Shown: piece by piece, positions 51,944-60,962 of the stretch
How positions within the stretch are numbered: position 1 is the first letter of the stretch
How the letters are laid out: the number at the start of each line of letters is the position of its first letter
From: a bacterium
Lineage (GTDB): Bacteria; Myxococcota_A; Bradymonadia; Bradymonadales; Bradymonadaceae
Assembly: GCA_030427705.1 (NCBI GenBank)
Contig: JAUIBR010000025.1
Location: 1 to 64,000 of the forward strand
Direction: 5' to 3'
Length of the DNA stretch: 64,000 nucleotides
Notes under the pieces: model-generated
Database searches by the model: none
What the model was told of the DNA's origin: nothing
What the model saw: the letters and a program-made list of their open reading frames with translations, nothing else
Program-made: the position numbers and the translations under genes

Positions 51944-52717
51944 ATGGCAACTCAGGGAAAATTTGCGTGGTTTGACTACTACGCTGACGACGCGGAAGCC
52001 GCACGAACGTTCTATTCGGAAGCATTTGGTTGGAAACTCACGCCGTTTGACGGTGCAGGTGGGGACGGCACCTATCTGATGTTTACCGCAGCGGATGGTG
52101 TTCCCGTTGGTGGCTCGGTCGATTTGCCACCAGAGGCGAAAGAGATGGATGCAACACCATATTGGCTGTCTTACATCGAGACCGCTGACATCGAAGCCAC
52201 GCTCAGCAAGGCGACGAGTTTGGGGGCGCAGGTTGTGCATCAGGAAGAGATGCCAACCGTTGGGAAATTTGCCGTGTTGTTGGACCCGCAAGGTGCTGCT
52301 TTCGCGACCATTCAACCTGCGCAACATGACGATGGGGAACACGCCGGTCCGGGACATTGCAGCTGGCATGACTACATGGCGAATGACTGGGAGGCGGCGT
52401 TCGAGTTCTATGCTGAACTGTTTGATTGGGTGAAGACGGACAGCATGCAAACGCCTAGCGGCACTTATCAAATGTTCGGTCGAAAGGGGGCAGGACAATC
52501 GTTAGGGGGCTTCCTCAACCGAGGTGAAATGTCAGATTCGCCAAGTTGGCTTTACTACTTCACCTTAGACAATCTCGATGCCGGCGTTGAGCGATTTACC
52601 CGACTCGGTGGAAGCATTGACGTCCCCGCAATGGAAGTTCCAGGTGGTGACCGGATTGCGATCGGTCGAGATGCACAAGGGGCTCGTGTTGCTTTGCACG
52701 AGAATAACGGTTCATAG
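51944..52717 (+). CDS. VOC-family (glyoxalase-like) protein with two domains
   Basis: 257 residues made of two tandem VOC half-units of about 120 residues: 'FAWFDYYADDAEAARTFYSE'/'CSWHDYMANDWEAAFEFYAE' begin each, and 'GKFAVLLDPQGAAFATIQP'/'DRIAIGRDAQGARVALHE' end each. The pair resembles the CFP-30B/hydroxylase type of VOC proteins; some metal-ligand positions of glyoxalase I are not evident, so the reaction is unknown. It has no signal peptide and is cytoplasmic. GGGAG lies before the ATG. Two strong hairpins separate it from the next gene. Confidence 0.88.
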   Translation: MATQGKFAWFDYYADDAEAARTFYSEAFGWKLTPFDGAGGDGTYLMFTAADGVPVGGSVDLPPEAKEMDATPYWLSYIETADIEATLSKATSLGAQVVHQEEMPTVGKFAVLLDPQGAAFATIQPAQHDDGEHAGPGHCSWHDYMANDWEAAFEFYAELFDWVKTDSMQTPSGTYQMFGRKGAGQSLGGFLNRGEMSDSPSWLYYFTLDNLDAGVERFTRLGGSIDVPAMEVPGGDRIAIGRDAQGARVALHENNGS

Positions 52718-52747
52718 AGGCGCCCTCGTCTATCGGATACAAACTCA

Positions 52748-52779
52748 CCCCCTGCGCTTGATTCGCGGGTAGCAGGGGG
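52748..52779 (+). promoter_or_regulatory. Hairpin in the leader of the gene at 52808
   Basis: CCCCCTGC-N16-GCAGGGGG, a perfect 8-bp stem with no T-tract, 30 bases after the VOC stop. It is followed four bases later by a second hairpin. Confidence 0.5.
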
Positions 52780-52783
52780 CGTA

Positions 52784-52807
52784 GTCTGCCTGCATTAAGA
52801 GGCAGAC
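52784..52807 (+). promoter_or_regulatory. Hairpin abutting the start codon at 52808
   Basis: GTCTGCCT-GCATTAAG-AGGCAGAC is a perfect 8-bp stem ending at the base before ATG. The only Shine-Dalgarno-like sequence (AAGAGG) straddles loop and descending arm, so folding would hide it. Confidence 0.55.
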
Positions 52808-53674
52808 ATGCAGCGATTCACAACAGTTTGTTTGGTGGTACTTCTTTGGTCCGGCACGGCGGAAGCACAGAAAATCTGTGTTTCAAAAGTGAGTGTTTTA
52901 GAGGACGCAGGTATTACGACGCTGGATGCTAAGACGGTGCTAGGTACACCCGAGAACGATGCCAACGTTGAAACAACAACTGCTGAGCCAGCAGGACCTA
53001 AGATCGATTTTGGTGATCAAGCCAGCGACGGTGATCTGAACATCGAACGGGGAGATTCCGGGACGAAGTCGCCCATGGTGCAGTTTGGTGACCAAAAGCT
53101 CGGAGAATCCGATTTGGTGGATTACGGCGACCAGATCAAAGAGGTCGAAGGCGGTCCGGTCTTTGAGCGAAAAGACAGAGGCACCGTCGACTTGGGCGAT
53201 TTGAGCGAAGAGGATTTGAACAACGCGAAGTTCACAGACCAATCGCCCAAACCCACGGCGCAACCACAGCCAGACCCCTTCGAAGCTTTGCTGGGCGCGG
53301 CTATGGGTGGTGATGCCAACTTGGCCAACGGTCTAAAACTAGAGCCAACTCAGGGTGGTTTTAACTTCAAGTTTGAGAATCTGCTTTTGAAAGTCATTCA
53401 ATCACCACCTCCGAAGTCCTTTGAGGAGGCATTTGCTGGTCTGATTCGAACACAGGGCGAAGCCCATTTGCGGTTGGACACTCAAGGTAAGTCGCCGGGC
53501 AAGGACTGTGTGCCTGGTACATGGGATGGAAAAACCCTCAAGCTCCTGACCCAAAGTGGGAATAAGCTCATGATGCAATTCCCCAACGCCAAACTCGTGA
53601 AAGACGCATCTAAGAAAGCGCGGAAGGTCTTTAAGTTCTCGGGTCCGATGCAACTTGGCGTCGAAGGAAAATAG
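52808..53674 (+). CDS. Exported protein of unknown function
   Basis: 288 residues with a signal peptide ending in 'GTAEAQ'. The first ~150 mature residues are acidic with repeated GDQ/GDL motifs ('IDFGDQ', 'VQFGDQ', 'VDYGDQ', 'VDLGDL') spaced about 25-30 residues apart, an irregular repeat that looks disordered. The C-terminal half is basic and more folded ('FNFKFENLLLKVIQSP', 'GKDCVPGTWDGKTLKLL'). No family is recognised. The kinase-like ABC1 gene starts two bases after the stop, so the pair is co-translated. Two hairpins, the second directly before the ATG, suggest control at the leader. Confidence 0.65.
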   Translation: MQRFTTVCLVVLLWSGTAEAQKICVSKVSVLEDAGITTLDAKTVLGTPENDANVETTTAEPAGPKIDFGDQASDGDLNIERGDSGTKSPMVQFGDQKLGESDLVDYGDQIKEVEGGPVFERKDRGTVDLGDLSEEDLNNAKFTDQSPKPTAQPQPDPFEALLGAAMGGDANLANGLKLEPTQGGFNFKFENLLLKVIQSPPPKSFEEAFAGLIRTQGEAHLRLDTQGKSPGKDCVPGTWDGKTLKLLTQSGNKLMMQFPNAKLVKDASKKARKVFKFSGPMQLGVEGK

Positions 53675-53676
53675 GT

Positions 53677-55032
53677 TTGGCAAAAGACTGGGAAAAGCTA
53701 GCGGGTGAGAAGGGCGAGCGTGTCTCGACCAATCGATTTCAACGTGCACTCAAATTGGGTTCGATGGGAGCGAAGGTCGGCGCATCATCTCTAGCCGGGC
53801 GCATGAAGTCGATGCTCTCGGGTTCGTCGGAAGACGAAATCAAAGAGATGTTCAAAAAGAACGCCGGTCAGATGGCCGAGGTTCTTGGAGAGCTGAAAGG
53901 CGCCTCGATGAAGGTCGGTCAGATGCTCTCTGCCGATCCCGAGATGCTCCCGGAGGGTTTCGCAGAAGGCTTGGAGAGTCTGCAGCGGGACGCACCGCCC
54001 ATGACTTGGAACACCGTCAAAGACCAGATTGAGACATCATTAGATCGTCCCATGGAGACCGTGTTCAGTTGGTTCGACCCAGAGCCTGTTGGTGCAGCCA
54101 GCATCGGGCAGGTACATCGCGCCCGTCTGGATACAGGAGAAGATGTTGCAGTGAAGGTGCAGTATCCAGGTGTCGCGGATGCGCTTGAGAGCGATATGGA
54201 AACGCTCAAGCAGATGCTCATCTGGGGGCGCCCATTCATTGAGCGTGAACGGTTAGACTTGTACTTCCAAGAGATTCACGACGTCCTGATGACGGAAGCG
54301 GATTACGTCCAAGAGGCGCAGCAGGCGAACAAATTCCGCGGGTACTTCAAGGACAAGCTGGACGAGTTTTATGTGCCCAAGGCCTACGAGGAGTACACAG
54401 CGAAGCAGGTCCTGGTCATGGAGTTTGTCGAAGGTGACAAACTCGATGTCGCCATCGAGAAGATGCCCAAAGCTGAGCGTGACGAGATGCTCCAACGCTG
54501 GCTGGAAGTGTTCGTGTGGATGTTCCACGAGTTGCAGGTCTTGCACTCAGACCCGCACCCAGGAAACTTCCTCATAGACTCTTCTAACCGCATGGTTTTG
54601 CTCGACTTTGGATGCGTGAAGTCGTTTGAGGCAGAGTTTACGGACGGCATTCTTGAACTCTTGGACACCCTGTGGGCCGATGATCCTGAGCGCGCTTTGG
54701 ACATCTATGAGCGTATCGGGTTTGGTGGTGCGAAGTTCCATCGGGAGGAATTCAACCCCGAACTCGTCACCCAATATCACGAGATTGTCCTCGCACCGTT
54801 CCTCCGTGACGAGCCGTTTGAATTCAAAGGTTGGACGCCGGCGATTGAGTCCAAGATGTTCATGTTGAAACATCCGAGCTTCCTCACCCTGACGCCACCG
54901 CCGCATGCGCTCGCATACTTCCGGGTGTTGAGCGGGATCAAGGGGCTTCTGGGTCGGTTCGAGGCTCGTATCAATACGTTTGAAGCGGCCGTCAAAACTG
55001 CCGAGCGCAGAGGTGTGTTGACGGCATTCTAG
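53677..55032 (+). CDS. ABC1/AarF/UbiB-family atypical kinase
   Basis: 451 residues from TTG 53677, supported by GAAGGA at 53663-53668 and the two-base gap to the previous stop. The family motifs are present: 'KGASMKVGQMLSA' (KxGQ), 'PVGAASIGQVHRARLD' (Ala-rich loop replacing the glycine loop), 'VAVKVQYPGV', 'VLHSDPHPGNFLI' and 'VLLDFGCVK'. UbiB/ADCK proteins are ATPases needed for ubiquinone or other isoprenoid-quinone synthesis and extraction; this member lacks the C-terminal membrane segments of UbiB. It is probably cytoplasmic or peripheral. The partner protein upstream is exported, which is unusual. Confidence 0.92.
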   Translation: MAKDWEKLAGEKGERVSTNRFQRALKLGSMGAKVGASSLAGRMKSMLSGSSEDEIKEMFKKNAGQMAEVLGELKGASMKVGQMLSADPEMLPEGFAEGLESLQRDAPPMTWNTVKDQIETSLDRPMETVFSWFDPEPVGAASIGQVHRARLDTGEDVAVKVQYPGVADALESDMETLKQMLIWGRPFIERERLDLYFQEIHDVLMTEADYVQEAQQANKFRGYFKDKLDEFYVPKAYEEYTAKQVLVMEFVEGDKLDVAIEKMPKAERDEMLQRWLEVFVWMFHELQVLHSDPHPGNFLIDSSNRMVLLDFGCVKSFEAEFTDGILELLDTLWADDPERALDIYERIGFGGAKFHREEFNPELVTQYHEIVLAPFLRDEPFEFKGWTPAIESKMFMLKHPSFLTLTPPPHALAYFRVLSGIKGLLGRFEARINTFEAAVKTAERRGVLTAF

Positions 55033-55039
55033 GCTAGAT

Positions 55040-55519
55040 ATGGAAACCGAGTCTGACGAAAACAATACACCATGGGCATGGCTTGCATTGGCCGTACTGG
55101 TGCCTGTCGTGGCTGTACTAGTTCTGTTTCATGACACTTTGTTTGGGGCAGATCCCGACTGGACTGTCGATAAAAGCTGTCATGAGATGACAGATATGTT
55201 CGGGCCCGAATCGCGATTGAAGTCGGTGGAGCAGCTTCAGATGTGGCAGCAATACGCCCGAAAGGACTTCGAGTGGTCGCTGACGGTGGTGAGTTCGCGA
55301 CAGGACAACGGATTTGGATTTGTGGACTACGTCTGTGAAGGGTCACCGTCGATGATCGGTACGATTCGAGTGTTCTACCCTGGCAGTTACGTTGCGAAAC
55401 ACCAACCTGCCCATGGCACGACAAGAGTCGTTCGGGCGCAGTTGAACTCCAAGCTCATGCCCAGCCACGGCCTACTTGCGGACGCTTTGCCCGATTCGGC
55501 CAAGTTAGGCGGCAACTAG
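55040..55519 (+). CDS. Hypothetical membrane-anchored protein
   Basis: 159 residues with one N-terminal membrane segment ('WAWLALAVLVPVVAVLVLF', about 12-30) and a small extracytoplasmic domain with two cysteines ('KSCHEMTDMFG', 'FVDYVCEGSPS'). No family is recognised. It starts seven bases after the ABC1 kinase stop and is probably the last gene of that set. The following 153 bases (55520-55672) hold the sigma54-like site and no gene. Confidence 0.65.
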   Translation: METESDENNTPWAWLALAVLVPVVAVLVLFHDTLFGADPDWTVDKSCHEMTDMFGPESRLKSVEQLQMWQQYARKDFEWSLTVVSSRQDNGFGFVDYVCEGSPSMIGTIRVFYPGSYVAKHQPAHGTTRVVRAQLNSKLMPSHGLLADALPDSAKLGGN

Positions 55520-55621
55520 ATCTGCCGATCTGAGGCCGATAGACCACAACGATCGGAAGGCCAAGTGTCCGATCAGCGATATCGCCCACCAATTCTTGGG
55601 CTGAAACCGCGTCGAAAAAGT

Positions 55622-55637
55622 TGGCACGTCTTTCGCT
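55622..55637 (+). promoter_or_regulatory. Candidate sigma54 (-24/-12) promoter
   Basis: TGGCACGTCTTTCGCT matches the sigma54 consensus TGGCACG-N4-TTGCW at all but one position, with exact GG-GC spacing. Transcription would start near 55648, 25 bases before ATG 55673. Confidence 0.6.
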
Positions 55638-55672
55638 ATGAACATGCGCGAACACCAAGGGAGATTGGAAAC

Positions 55673-56962
55673 ATGAACTGGACCAAAGCAACGAAATACT
55701 CGGCAATTCTTTTTGCATGCTGGCTTGGCGCTGGCTGCACCGAAGCAGAGGACACCAACGACAAGGGCGCCGAGGAATCACCGCTGACCGACGGGAAGTC
55801 TGACAGTTTCTTCAAGCCGACCGAGCACGGCGAGCTGAATTTCAAGCTCCCGAATAATGCGACGATGGCAGAAGACGAGCTCTTTCACGCTTGGACGTTC
55901 ACGCTCACGGGCGAAGCGACTGTGACGCTCCAGACAGAAATCTCTCAAAACCTCGATACGGTGATGTACGTGTATCACCGCGAGGATTCAGACAGCAGCT
56001 GGGGTCGGTACATCAAAAAGAATGACGACCATGGCAAAGAGATTTGGTCACGTATTGAGCTGGCCGGTGAAGCGGGCGAGTACCGCGTGATTGTGAAGCC
56101 GTTCAAATCCAAATTGCGCGGCAGTTTCTCTGTGAATGGTACCTGTGAAGGCGACGGTTGCTCGGTAGATGATAACCAGTGTGTCGCCAACGAGTTCGGT
56201 TCCATGCCTGTGTTTACGCGCTTCACGGACGGATGCATGTCCGAGATTGGAGCAGTTCTGGACTCCCCAGTGGTATCGGAGCGCAGCCAGTTGATTCCGC
56301 GGGAAGAGCATTGCTCGCTCGACCCCGTTCGTCGCCAAGCCGTCGAGCATTATGTTGCATGGTGGAACGCAATTGCTGGATTCGACGATGCCTTTGGATG
56401 GATCGACGAGCTTGAGTTCAATGTTGAGCACACAGAGCATGAAAATGGCCACGTCGTTTGGGTTGATGTCCAAGCGGACGAAGACGGAATGCGCCTGATT
56501 TACGACAAGGCCGGAAAGCTATTGTCGGTCTATCAGAGTAATCAAAGCCCAACGGTCGATTGGTTCTGTGGGGACGACAACGCGGAGGTGTTGGAAGACC
56601 CTTCGGCTGAATGCTACAGCGTAGTGCAGCGCGGAATTGGATTTGATGAAGCTGACGTCACTGGCACCGAAAGCGGTCGTGCCGAGTTCGGCGACATCGA
56701 AGATATCGACATTTTCGGTGTGAGCGAGGCGGTCAACGACTACATGCTTTCGTACGAAGACACGTTTAGCCCTGGTCAAATGATCGACTACCAGATCACC
56801 GGTTACAACTCACGTGATGGCGAGGTGGGAACGGAAGTGATTCTGACGACCATCAACGAAGACAGCGAAGAAGTGACGGCTATCTACAACGTCATCGAAG
56901 ACTTCCGGAATCCAATTCTGGTGCGTCGCTCCAACAAGACTGACCGGGTTGTGTGCGAGTAG
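55673..56962 (+). CDS. Lipoprotein with PPC-like N-terminal domain
   Basis: 429 residues from ATG 55673 (GGGAGATTGG upstream; the frame to 55565 adds a basic stretch that is not a signal). The signal peptide ends in 'WLGAGC'. A linker with 'DGKSD' leads to a beta domain ('TEHGELNFKLPNN', 'FHAWTFTLTGEATVTLQT', 'EYRVIVKPFKSKLRGSFSV') that resembles the N-terminal part of the lipoprotein at 9487. The C-terminal part (about 140-425) has scattered cysteines and two-domain character, possibly a cystatin-like fold ('VEHYVAWWNAIAG', 'WVDVQADEDGMRLIYDKAG'), not assigned. A sigma54-like promoter lies 36 bases upstream, as for the relative at 9487. Confidence 0.78.
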   Translation: MNWTKATKYSAILFACWLGAGCTEAEDTNDKGAEESPLTDGKSDSFFKPTEHGELNFKLPNNATMAEDELFHAWTFTLTGEATVTLQTEISQNLDTVMYVYHREDSDSSWGRYIKKNDDHGKEIWSRIELAGEAGEYRVIVKPFKSKLRGSFSVNGTCEGDGCSVDDNQCVANEFGSMPVFTRFTDGCMSEIGAVLDSPVVSERSQLIPREEHCSLDPVRRQAVEHYVAWWNAIAGFDDAFGWIDELEFNVEHTEHENGHVVWVDVQADEDGMRLIYDKAGKLLSVYQSNQSPTVDWFCGDDNAEVLEDPSAECYSVVQRGIGFDEADVTGTESGRAEFGDIEDIDIFGVSEAVNDYMLSYEDTFSPGQMIDYQITGYNSRDGEVGTEVILTTINEDSEEVTAIYNVIEDFRNPILVRRSNKTDRVVCE

Positions 56963-56995
56963 TCTTGGCGAATCGGTACATATCTAGATAAGTTG

Positions 56996-57029
56996 GTCCC
57001 CGTTTCTAACCAGAATCGGGGACTTTTTT
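56996..57029 (+). terminator. Intrinsic terminator abutting the start codon of the FAD hydroxylase
   Basis: GTCCCCGTTTCT-AACC-AGAATCGGGGAC forms an 11-bp stem with one T-T mismatch, followed by TTTTTT and directly by ATG 57030. The only ribosome-site-like bases (GGGGA) are inside the stem. Confidence 0.85.
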
Positions 57030-58676
57030 ATGAGCGAAGTACTGGTCGTGGGAGCAGGCCCTGTTGGGCTGTTTGCGGCGCTGCAATTGAGACGTTGGGG
57101 CGTAAACGTCGACATCATCGACAAGCGAGACTTGCCGTCTCAGTGGTCAAAAGCCCTGGGTGTCATGCCTCGAACCCTCGAATATTTGGGGGCGAGTGGT
57201 GTTGCGGACAAGATCTTGGACGACGGTCGCGCGATGCGCCATGTCCGATTCCATCGCAACGGTGAGCTCGCCGTTGATCTGGAGTTTGACTCGGTTGATT
57301 CGCATTACGACCGGATAACGATCTTGCCGCAGAATCGCACGGAGCTTCATCTTGCAAATGCGTTGGTCGAAGCGGGTGGGTCCGTAGAGCGTGGTGTGGA
57401 GCTCGTGTCACTGGAACAAGATGGCAGCGGCGTCGATGTGACCCTCAGCGATGCAGACGGGAACAAGAAACGGCGGCGTTACTACTGGGTGATTGGCTGT
57501 GATGGTGCCCACAGCGTCGTACGGTCCGAGCTGGGGATCGAGTTTGAGGGAGCTGCGATCGAGGGCTTGTTTAAGATGGTCGACTGCGCAGCGACGTCTT
57601 CAAAGCTGGACCCAACAACAATCTCTATCTTCTCGGGAGAAGACAGCGTCGTAGCGACGTTTCCCCTTCCAGATGGCATCTATCGAATCTTGACCGAGGT
57701 TCCGCTCGAAGACGGAGATGAGGTCACGGACGCGCTCATGCAGTCGGCAATGGATAAAGTCGGGATAGGTGGGGAGCTTGGTGAGGTCAGCTGGCGCTCC
57801 GCGTTTAGGGTGCAGAGTCGCGTGGCATCAGCGTATCGAAAAGACCGTGTCTTCTTGGCAGGAGACGCGGCTCATTCGCACAGCCCGCTCGGCGGGCAGG
57901 GCATGAACATGGGGCTTCAGGATGCGGGGACGATCGCCTGGATGCTGGCGGGTGTGACGCAGGGGCGATTCAACCCGGGGATTTTGGATGCCTACGAGCA
58001 AGAGCGTCGGCCGATTGCGGAAGCGGTTGTCGGCGCGACTGACCGCGGCACGAAGACCGTGTTGGTCAACCACAACACAGCCAAGTGGGGTCTGATGCGG
58101 ACCGCGTTGGGGGTGGTCTCGAACGTGAAGACGGCCCGCAAGTTTGTGACTGAAGAGCTCGCTGGGCTGCATTGGCACTACGAGAGTCCAATCATCGTTG
58201 AGAATTCAGCGGGGTTGTTAGGCGCGCGCATCGGCGCTGCAGAAGCGGCGGAGACGCCGAACGTCTGGGCAGCAGCCGACTTTCGAGCCGCTCCGCAGGC
58301 GGGTGACAGAATGCCCAACACGGAGATTGTCGTGGAGGAGCGTGCGCGTGACCTGATCGATTTCGTAGGCGACCTACATCACACCGTTCTGATGTTCGAT
58401 GGGCGTGCGCAAACCGATGAGGGTTATCGTGGAATGGCGGAGGTCTGCGAGTTCTTCGCCGAAAGGTCCGATGTGCAAGTGCTGGCGTTTGTGCCCGAAG
58501 CTCAGGTCCGGCTTGCGTGTGCACAGGCCATCGACGACGACTACAGCAATCACGCGGCCTTCGGGGCATCGTCAGAGAGTCTATATGTGATTCGCCCGGA
58601 TGGCGTCGTTGGGTACCGACAACAGCCTATCGACCTGGCGTCGTTGAAGGCGTGGTGGGAGTCATTCTCTACCTGA
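57030..58676 (+). CDS. FAD-dependent aromatic hydroxylase (PheA/TfdB/UbiH-like)
   Basis: 548 residues. The FAD-binding Rossmann motif '[17 protein letters not shown]' begins at residue 4, so the ATG at 57030 is the real start. The other family motifs follow: '[12 protein letters not shown]' (DG motif) and '[20 protein letters not shown]' (GD motif). A C-terminal thioredoxin-like domain of about 130 residues ('[20 protein letters not shown]', later '[14 protein letters not shown]') fits the phenol-hydroxylase type. Such enzymes use NAD(P)H and O2 to hydroxylate aromatic rings; the substrate is unknown. The nearby Rieske oxygenase gene also acts on ring compounds. It overlaps the convergent amidohydrolase gene by 15 bases. 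Confidence 0.92.
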   Translation: MSEVLVVGAGPVGLFAALQLRRWGVNVDIIDKRDLPSQWSKALGVMPRTLEYLGASGVADKILDDGRAMRHVRFHRNGELAVDLEFDSVDSHYDRITILPQNRTELHLANALVEAGGSVERGVELVSLEQDGSGVDVTLSDADGNKKRRRYYWVIGCDGAHSVVRSELGIEFEGAAIEGLFKMVDCAATSSKLDPTTISIFSGEDSVVATFPLPDGIYRILTEVPLEDGDEVTDALMQSAMDKVGIGGELGEVSWRSAFRVQSRVASAYRKDRVFLAGDAAHSHSPLGGQGMNMGLQDAGTIAWMLAGVTQGRFNPGILDAYEQERRPIAEAVVGATDRGTKTVLVNHNTAKWGLMRTALGVVSNVKTARKFVTEELAGLHWHYESPIIVENSAGLLGARIGAAEAAETPNVWAAADFRAAPQAGDRMPNTEIVVEERARDLIDFVGDLHHTVLMFDGRAQTDEGYRGMAEVCEFFAERSDVQVLAFVPEAQVRLACAQAIDDDYSNHAAFGASSESLYVIRPDGVVGYRQQPIDLASLKAWWESFST

Positions 58677-60311
58677 GATTCCGCCAACGATGGTCTCGCG
58701 TACCTTGAGTGAATCAAGGTCTTCGAGAGTCCCGTCCAAAACCACGAGGTCAGCCCGTTTGCCAACCTCGAGTGTTCCTGTCCTGTCCAACACACCGCAA
58801 GTCTTGGCTGCCTCGCGTGTGAACATTGCTAGCGCTTCATCCACGGTAATGCGCTCTTTGGGGTCTATCTGACGGCCGGTGAACGTATGCCGGCGAACCG
58901 CGGCTCGGATTCCAACGATGGGGTCAAACCCAGTCACGGGGTAATCGGAACTTCCACCGACCGTGATTCCTGCATCCAGAAATTGACGCAACGGAAACAG
59001 CGGCAGTCCAGGGATTGAAGGAGAGGCGTCGTACGCCGGCATGGCGATCATCGCGGGTTGCGCGCCGACGGCGGCTCCGCTGTCGGCAAGACGCTTGATT
59101 TGCAGTTGGTCTGCAAAGGACGCATGTTCGATACGAGCAGTGCCAAATTTGTGTAGTGTACCGTGCGCTTCATACGCGCGCAGTGCGGTTTCCAGCGCTT
59201 CGTTGCCAACGGCGTGGGTAGCTACCGAGAATCCTTCGCTGGTCAGCGTCCCAACCACCTTGTTTGCCTCATCGGGTTGGTAGATTTGGATCCCGCTTCG
59301 AATCTTCGCGCCGAACCGTGGGCCGATAGACAACGAAGCCCGAATCGGGTCAGCCGACATGGTTCGTGCGGCCAAGAGAGCGGTCCTGACGGAGACCCCG
59401 AACGTCTGCCACCAACCCAAACACATCGCGCAGGCCGGCGCGCCGTCGAAAACGAGTTTTACGGGTCCAATGGTGACGGGTCCGAAAGATTCGCCGGTGC
59501 GCGGACCTTCCAAGACTTCCCAAGGCTCTTCCAGATAGCCGGTCGAGGACGTCGGGCACACGATGGTTGGGATTAGTATGTGACCCCGGTCGACGGCCTC
59601 TTGATACAGCGGAATGAGGTCCATCGGGACTGCAGTGTCTGCAACGTGTGTTATCCCGGCCGCAACGAGCGACTCATAGTGGGCCTTGAGCCGAAGCATA
59701 TAACCCTCGGTATCGGACCGAATGAGCGATGCGCGGGATAGGGCCTCAGCGCGGCTCATGCCACGCTCAATCAACAGACCGTTTGGAACTCCGTTTCGCC
59801 CCCGACCGATCATCCCACCCGATGGGTCAGGGGTGTTGCGGTCGATGCCCGCCAATTCCAGGGCCTTGCTGTTCACAAGCGCACGGTGACAGGTGTATTG
59901 CATCGCAAAGAGCGGGCGGTCTGGGCATGCCTCGTCCAACTCCGCACGTGTCGGAGGCCGGCGCTCTTTCAGCTGCGTTTCATCCCACTCCGTGACCACG
60001 ACCCAATCGCCTTCGGGCACCGTCTTCGCTGCCTGCGCGACAGCGGTTTGAAAACTCGCGATATCTTTGACCAGCGGGGGCCGAAGCTGCACCTGACCGC
60101 CCCAGAGCGCGGACATACTGACGTGGTGGTGCGCGTCGACGAATCCCGGGATTACGATCGCGCCGCCCATGTCACGTTCGTCGCCGGAATGCGCGGCGCG
60201 CACGTCCGCGTTGGAGCCGACGGCCAGAATGCCGGAATCGTCGAATGCAATGGCTTCAGCGGTGGAGCCGGCCATCGTGAGAACGGAGGCGTTAGTGAGG
60301 ATTTGAGTCAT
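58662..60311 (-). CDS. Metal-dependent amidohydrolase (YtcJ-like)
   Basis: 549 residues. The amidohydrolase fold is shown by '[21 protein letters not shown]' with the metal-binding HxH at its centre, a central beta-barrel and the late '[13 protein letters not shown]' with the metal Asp. An outer beta sandwich at both ends ('[13 protein letters not shown]', '[18 protein letters not shown]') completes the YtcJ/formamide-deformylase type. Members cleave amide, carbamate or formamide bonds; the substrate cannot be read. It has no signal peptide. No Shine-Dalgarno sequence is seen before ATG 60311. It lies next to a GC-rich array on its 5' side. Confidence 0.92.
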   Translation of the reverse strand: MTQILTNASVLTMAGSTAEAIAFDDSGILAVGSNADVRAAHSGDERDMGGAIVIPGFVDAHHHVSMSALWGGQVQLRPPLVKDIASFQTAVAQAAKTVPEGDWVVVTEWDETQLKERRPPTRAELDEACPDRPLFAMQYTCHRALVNSKALELAGIDRNTPDPSGGMIGRGRNGVPNGLLIERGMSRAEALSRASLIRSDTEGYMLRLKAHYESLVAAGITHVADTAVPMDLIPLYQEAVDRGHILIPTIVCPTSSTGYLEEPWEVLEGPRTGESFGPVTIGPVKLVFDGAPACAMCLGWWQTFGVSVRTALLAARTMSADPIRASLSIGPRFGAKIRSGIQIYQPDEANKVVGTLTSEGFSVATHAVGNEALETALRAYEAHGTLHKFGTARIEHASFADQLQIKRLADSGAAVGAQPAMIAMPAYDASPSIPGLPLFPLRQFLDAGITVGGSSDYPVTGFDPIVGIRAAVRRHTFTGRQIDPKERITVDEALAMFTREAAKTCGVLDRTGTLEVGKRADLVVLDGTLEDLDSLKVRETIVGGISGRE

Positions 60312-60346
60312 GGAGAGAGGTTATGCGTGGTTGGGAGTTTTGAATA

Positions 60347-60430
60347 GAGGCGCGGAGGCTCTCGGGCGAGACCGGAGGCTCGGAGGCGCGGGGGCTCTCG
60401 GGGGAGACCGGAGGCTCGGAGGCGCGGAGA
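60347..60430 (+). repeat. GC-rich tandem array, 36-bp period, left flank of the gene at 60509
   Basis: Two full 36-bp units (60347-60382, 60383-60418) and a partial third. Each has GAGGCGCGGAGGCTCTCGGG followed by CGAGACCGGAGGCTCG; the units differ at two positions. Its GGAGGCTCGGAGGCGCGG is the reverse complement of sequences in the array at 60888. Confidence 0.85.
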
Positions 60431-60508
60431 CTTTTGTGGGAAGATCCTCGCAACGGTTTGGGGTCGGCTTCCGATAACGGGCGTAACTAATGCTTAGGAG
60501 CGTCCACC

Positions 60509-60883
60509 ATGGCGAAAATCAGAAAACGAAATCGAAAACCAGACCAATTCGTTGAGCGCGACCTATTCCGCGTGGTCTTTGAAGAATTTGCCCAACCAAT
60601 ACTGTCGACGGCAACCAACGAAGAGCAGATTCGCGAAGCTGTCGCTTTGTGCGAAACGGCTTGGGACGCGGCAATTCGCAAGACCAGGAGTCCCAATTTC
60701 CCAATGAAGACCATTCTGAGCCGACGGAGGCACTCGAACAAAACCTTGATTGGAATGGTTCGTCGCAAGCGTAGAAAGTTTGACGATCGTATGTGGGAGC
60801 TACGGGTTCGGCCGATCATTCAAAACGATCAGCTGATTCGCTTGGTTGTTCAAGGCCGGTGCGCATTCTGGTTCATGGATTGA
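60509..60883 (+). CDS. Small basic protein of unknown function between inverted arrays
   Basis: 124 residues from ATG 60509 with TAGGAG ten bases upstream. The protein is strongly basic and mostly helical: a KR-rich start ('AKIRKRNRKPDQF'), a helical middle ('FEEFAQPILSTATNEEQIRE', 'ALCETAWDAAIRKTRSP') and a second basic stretch ('ILSRRRHSNKTLIGMVRRKRR'). This suggests nucleic-acid binding, but no family is recognised and it does not show the S23 pattern of the gene at 31914. Like that gene, it is enclosed by GC-rich arrays in opposite orientation. The stop lies only four bases before the right array. Confidence 0.65.
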   Translation: MAKIRKRNRKPDQFVERDLFRVVFEEFAQPILSTATNEEQIREAVALCETAWDAAIRKTRSPNFPMKTILSRRRHSNKTLIGMVRRKRRKFDDRMWELRVRPIIQNDQLIRLVVQGRCAFWFMD

Positions 60884-60887
60884 AAAT

Positions 60888-60942
60888 CTCCGAGCCTCCG
60901 AGCCTCCGAGCCTCCGAGCCTCGGAAGAGAGCTCCGCGCCTC
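60888..60942 (-). repeat. GC-rich tandem array, 8-bp period, right flank of the gene at 60509
   Basis: CTCCGAGC repeated four times (60888-60919), then CTCGGAAG and AGAGCTCCGCGCCTC. Read on the minus strand it gives the GGCTCGGAGG and GAGGCGCGGAG elements of the left array. Confidence 0.85.
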
Positions 60943-60962
60943 AGGAAACTCGACGCCTCACG

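Noticed and set aside
53188-53260. Possible frameshift in the acidic repeat part of the exported protein at 52808
   Set aside because: The frame remains open and the GDQ/GDL motifs continue regularly to the basic C-terminal half.
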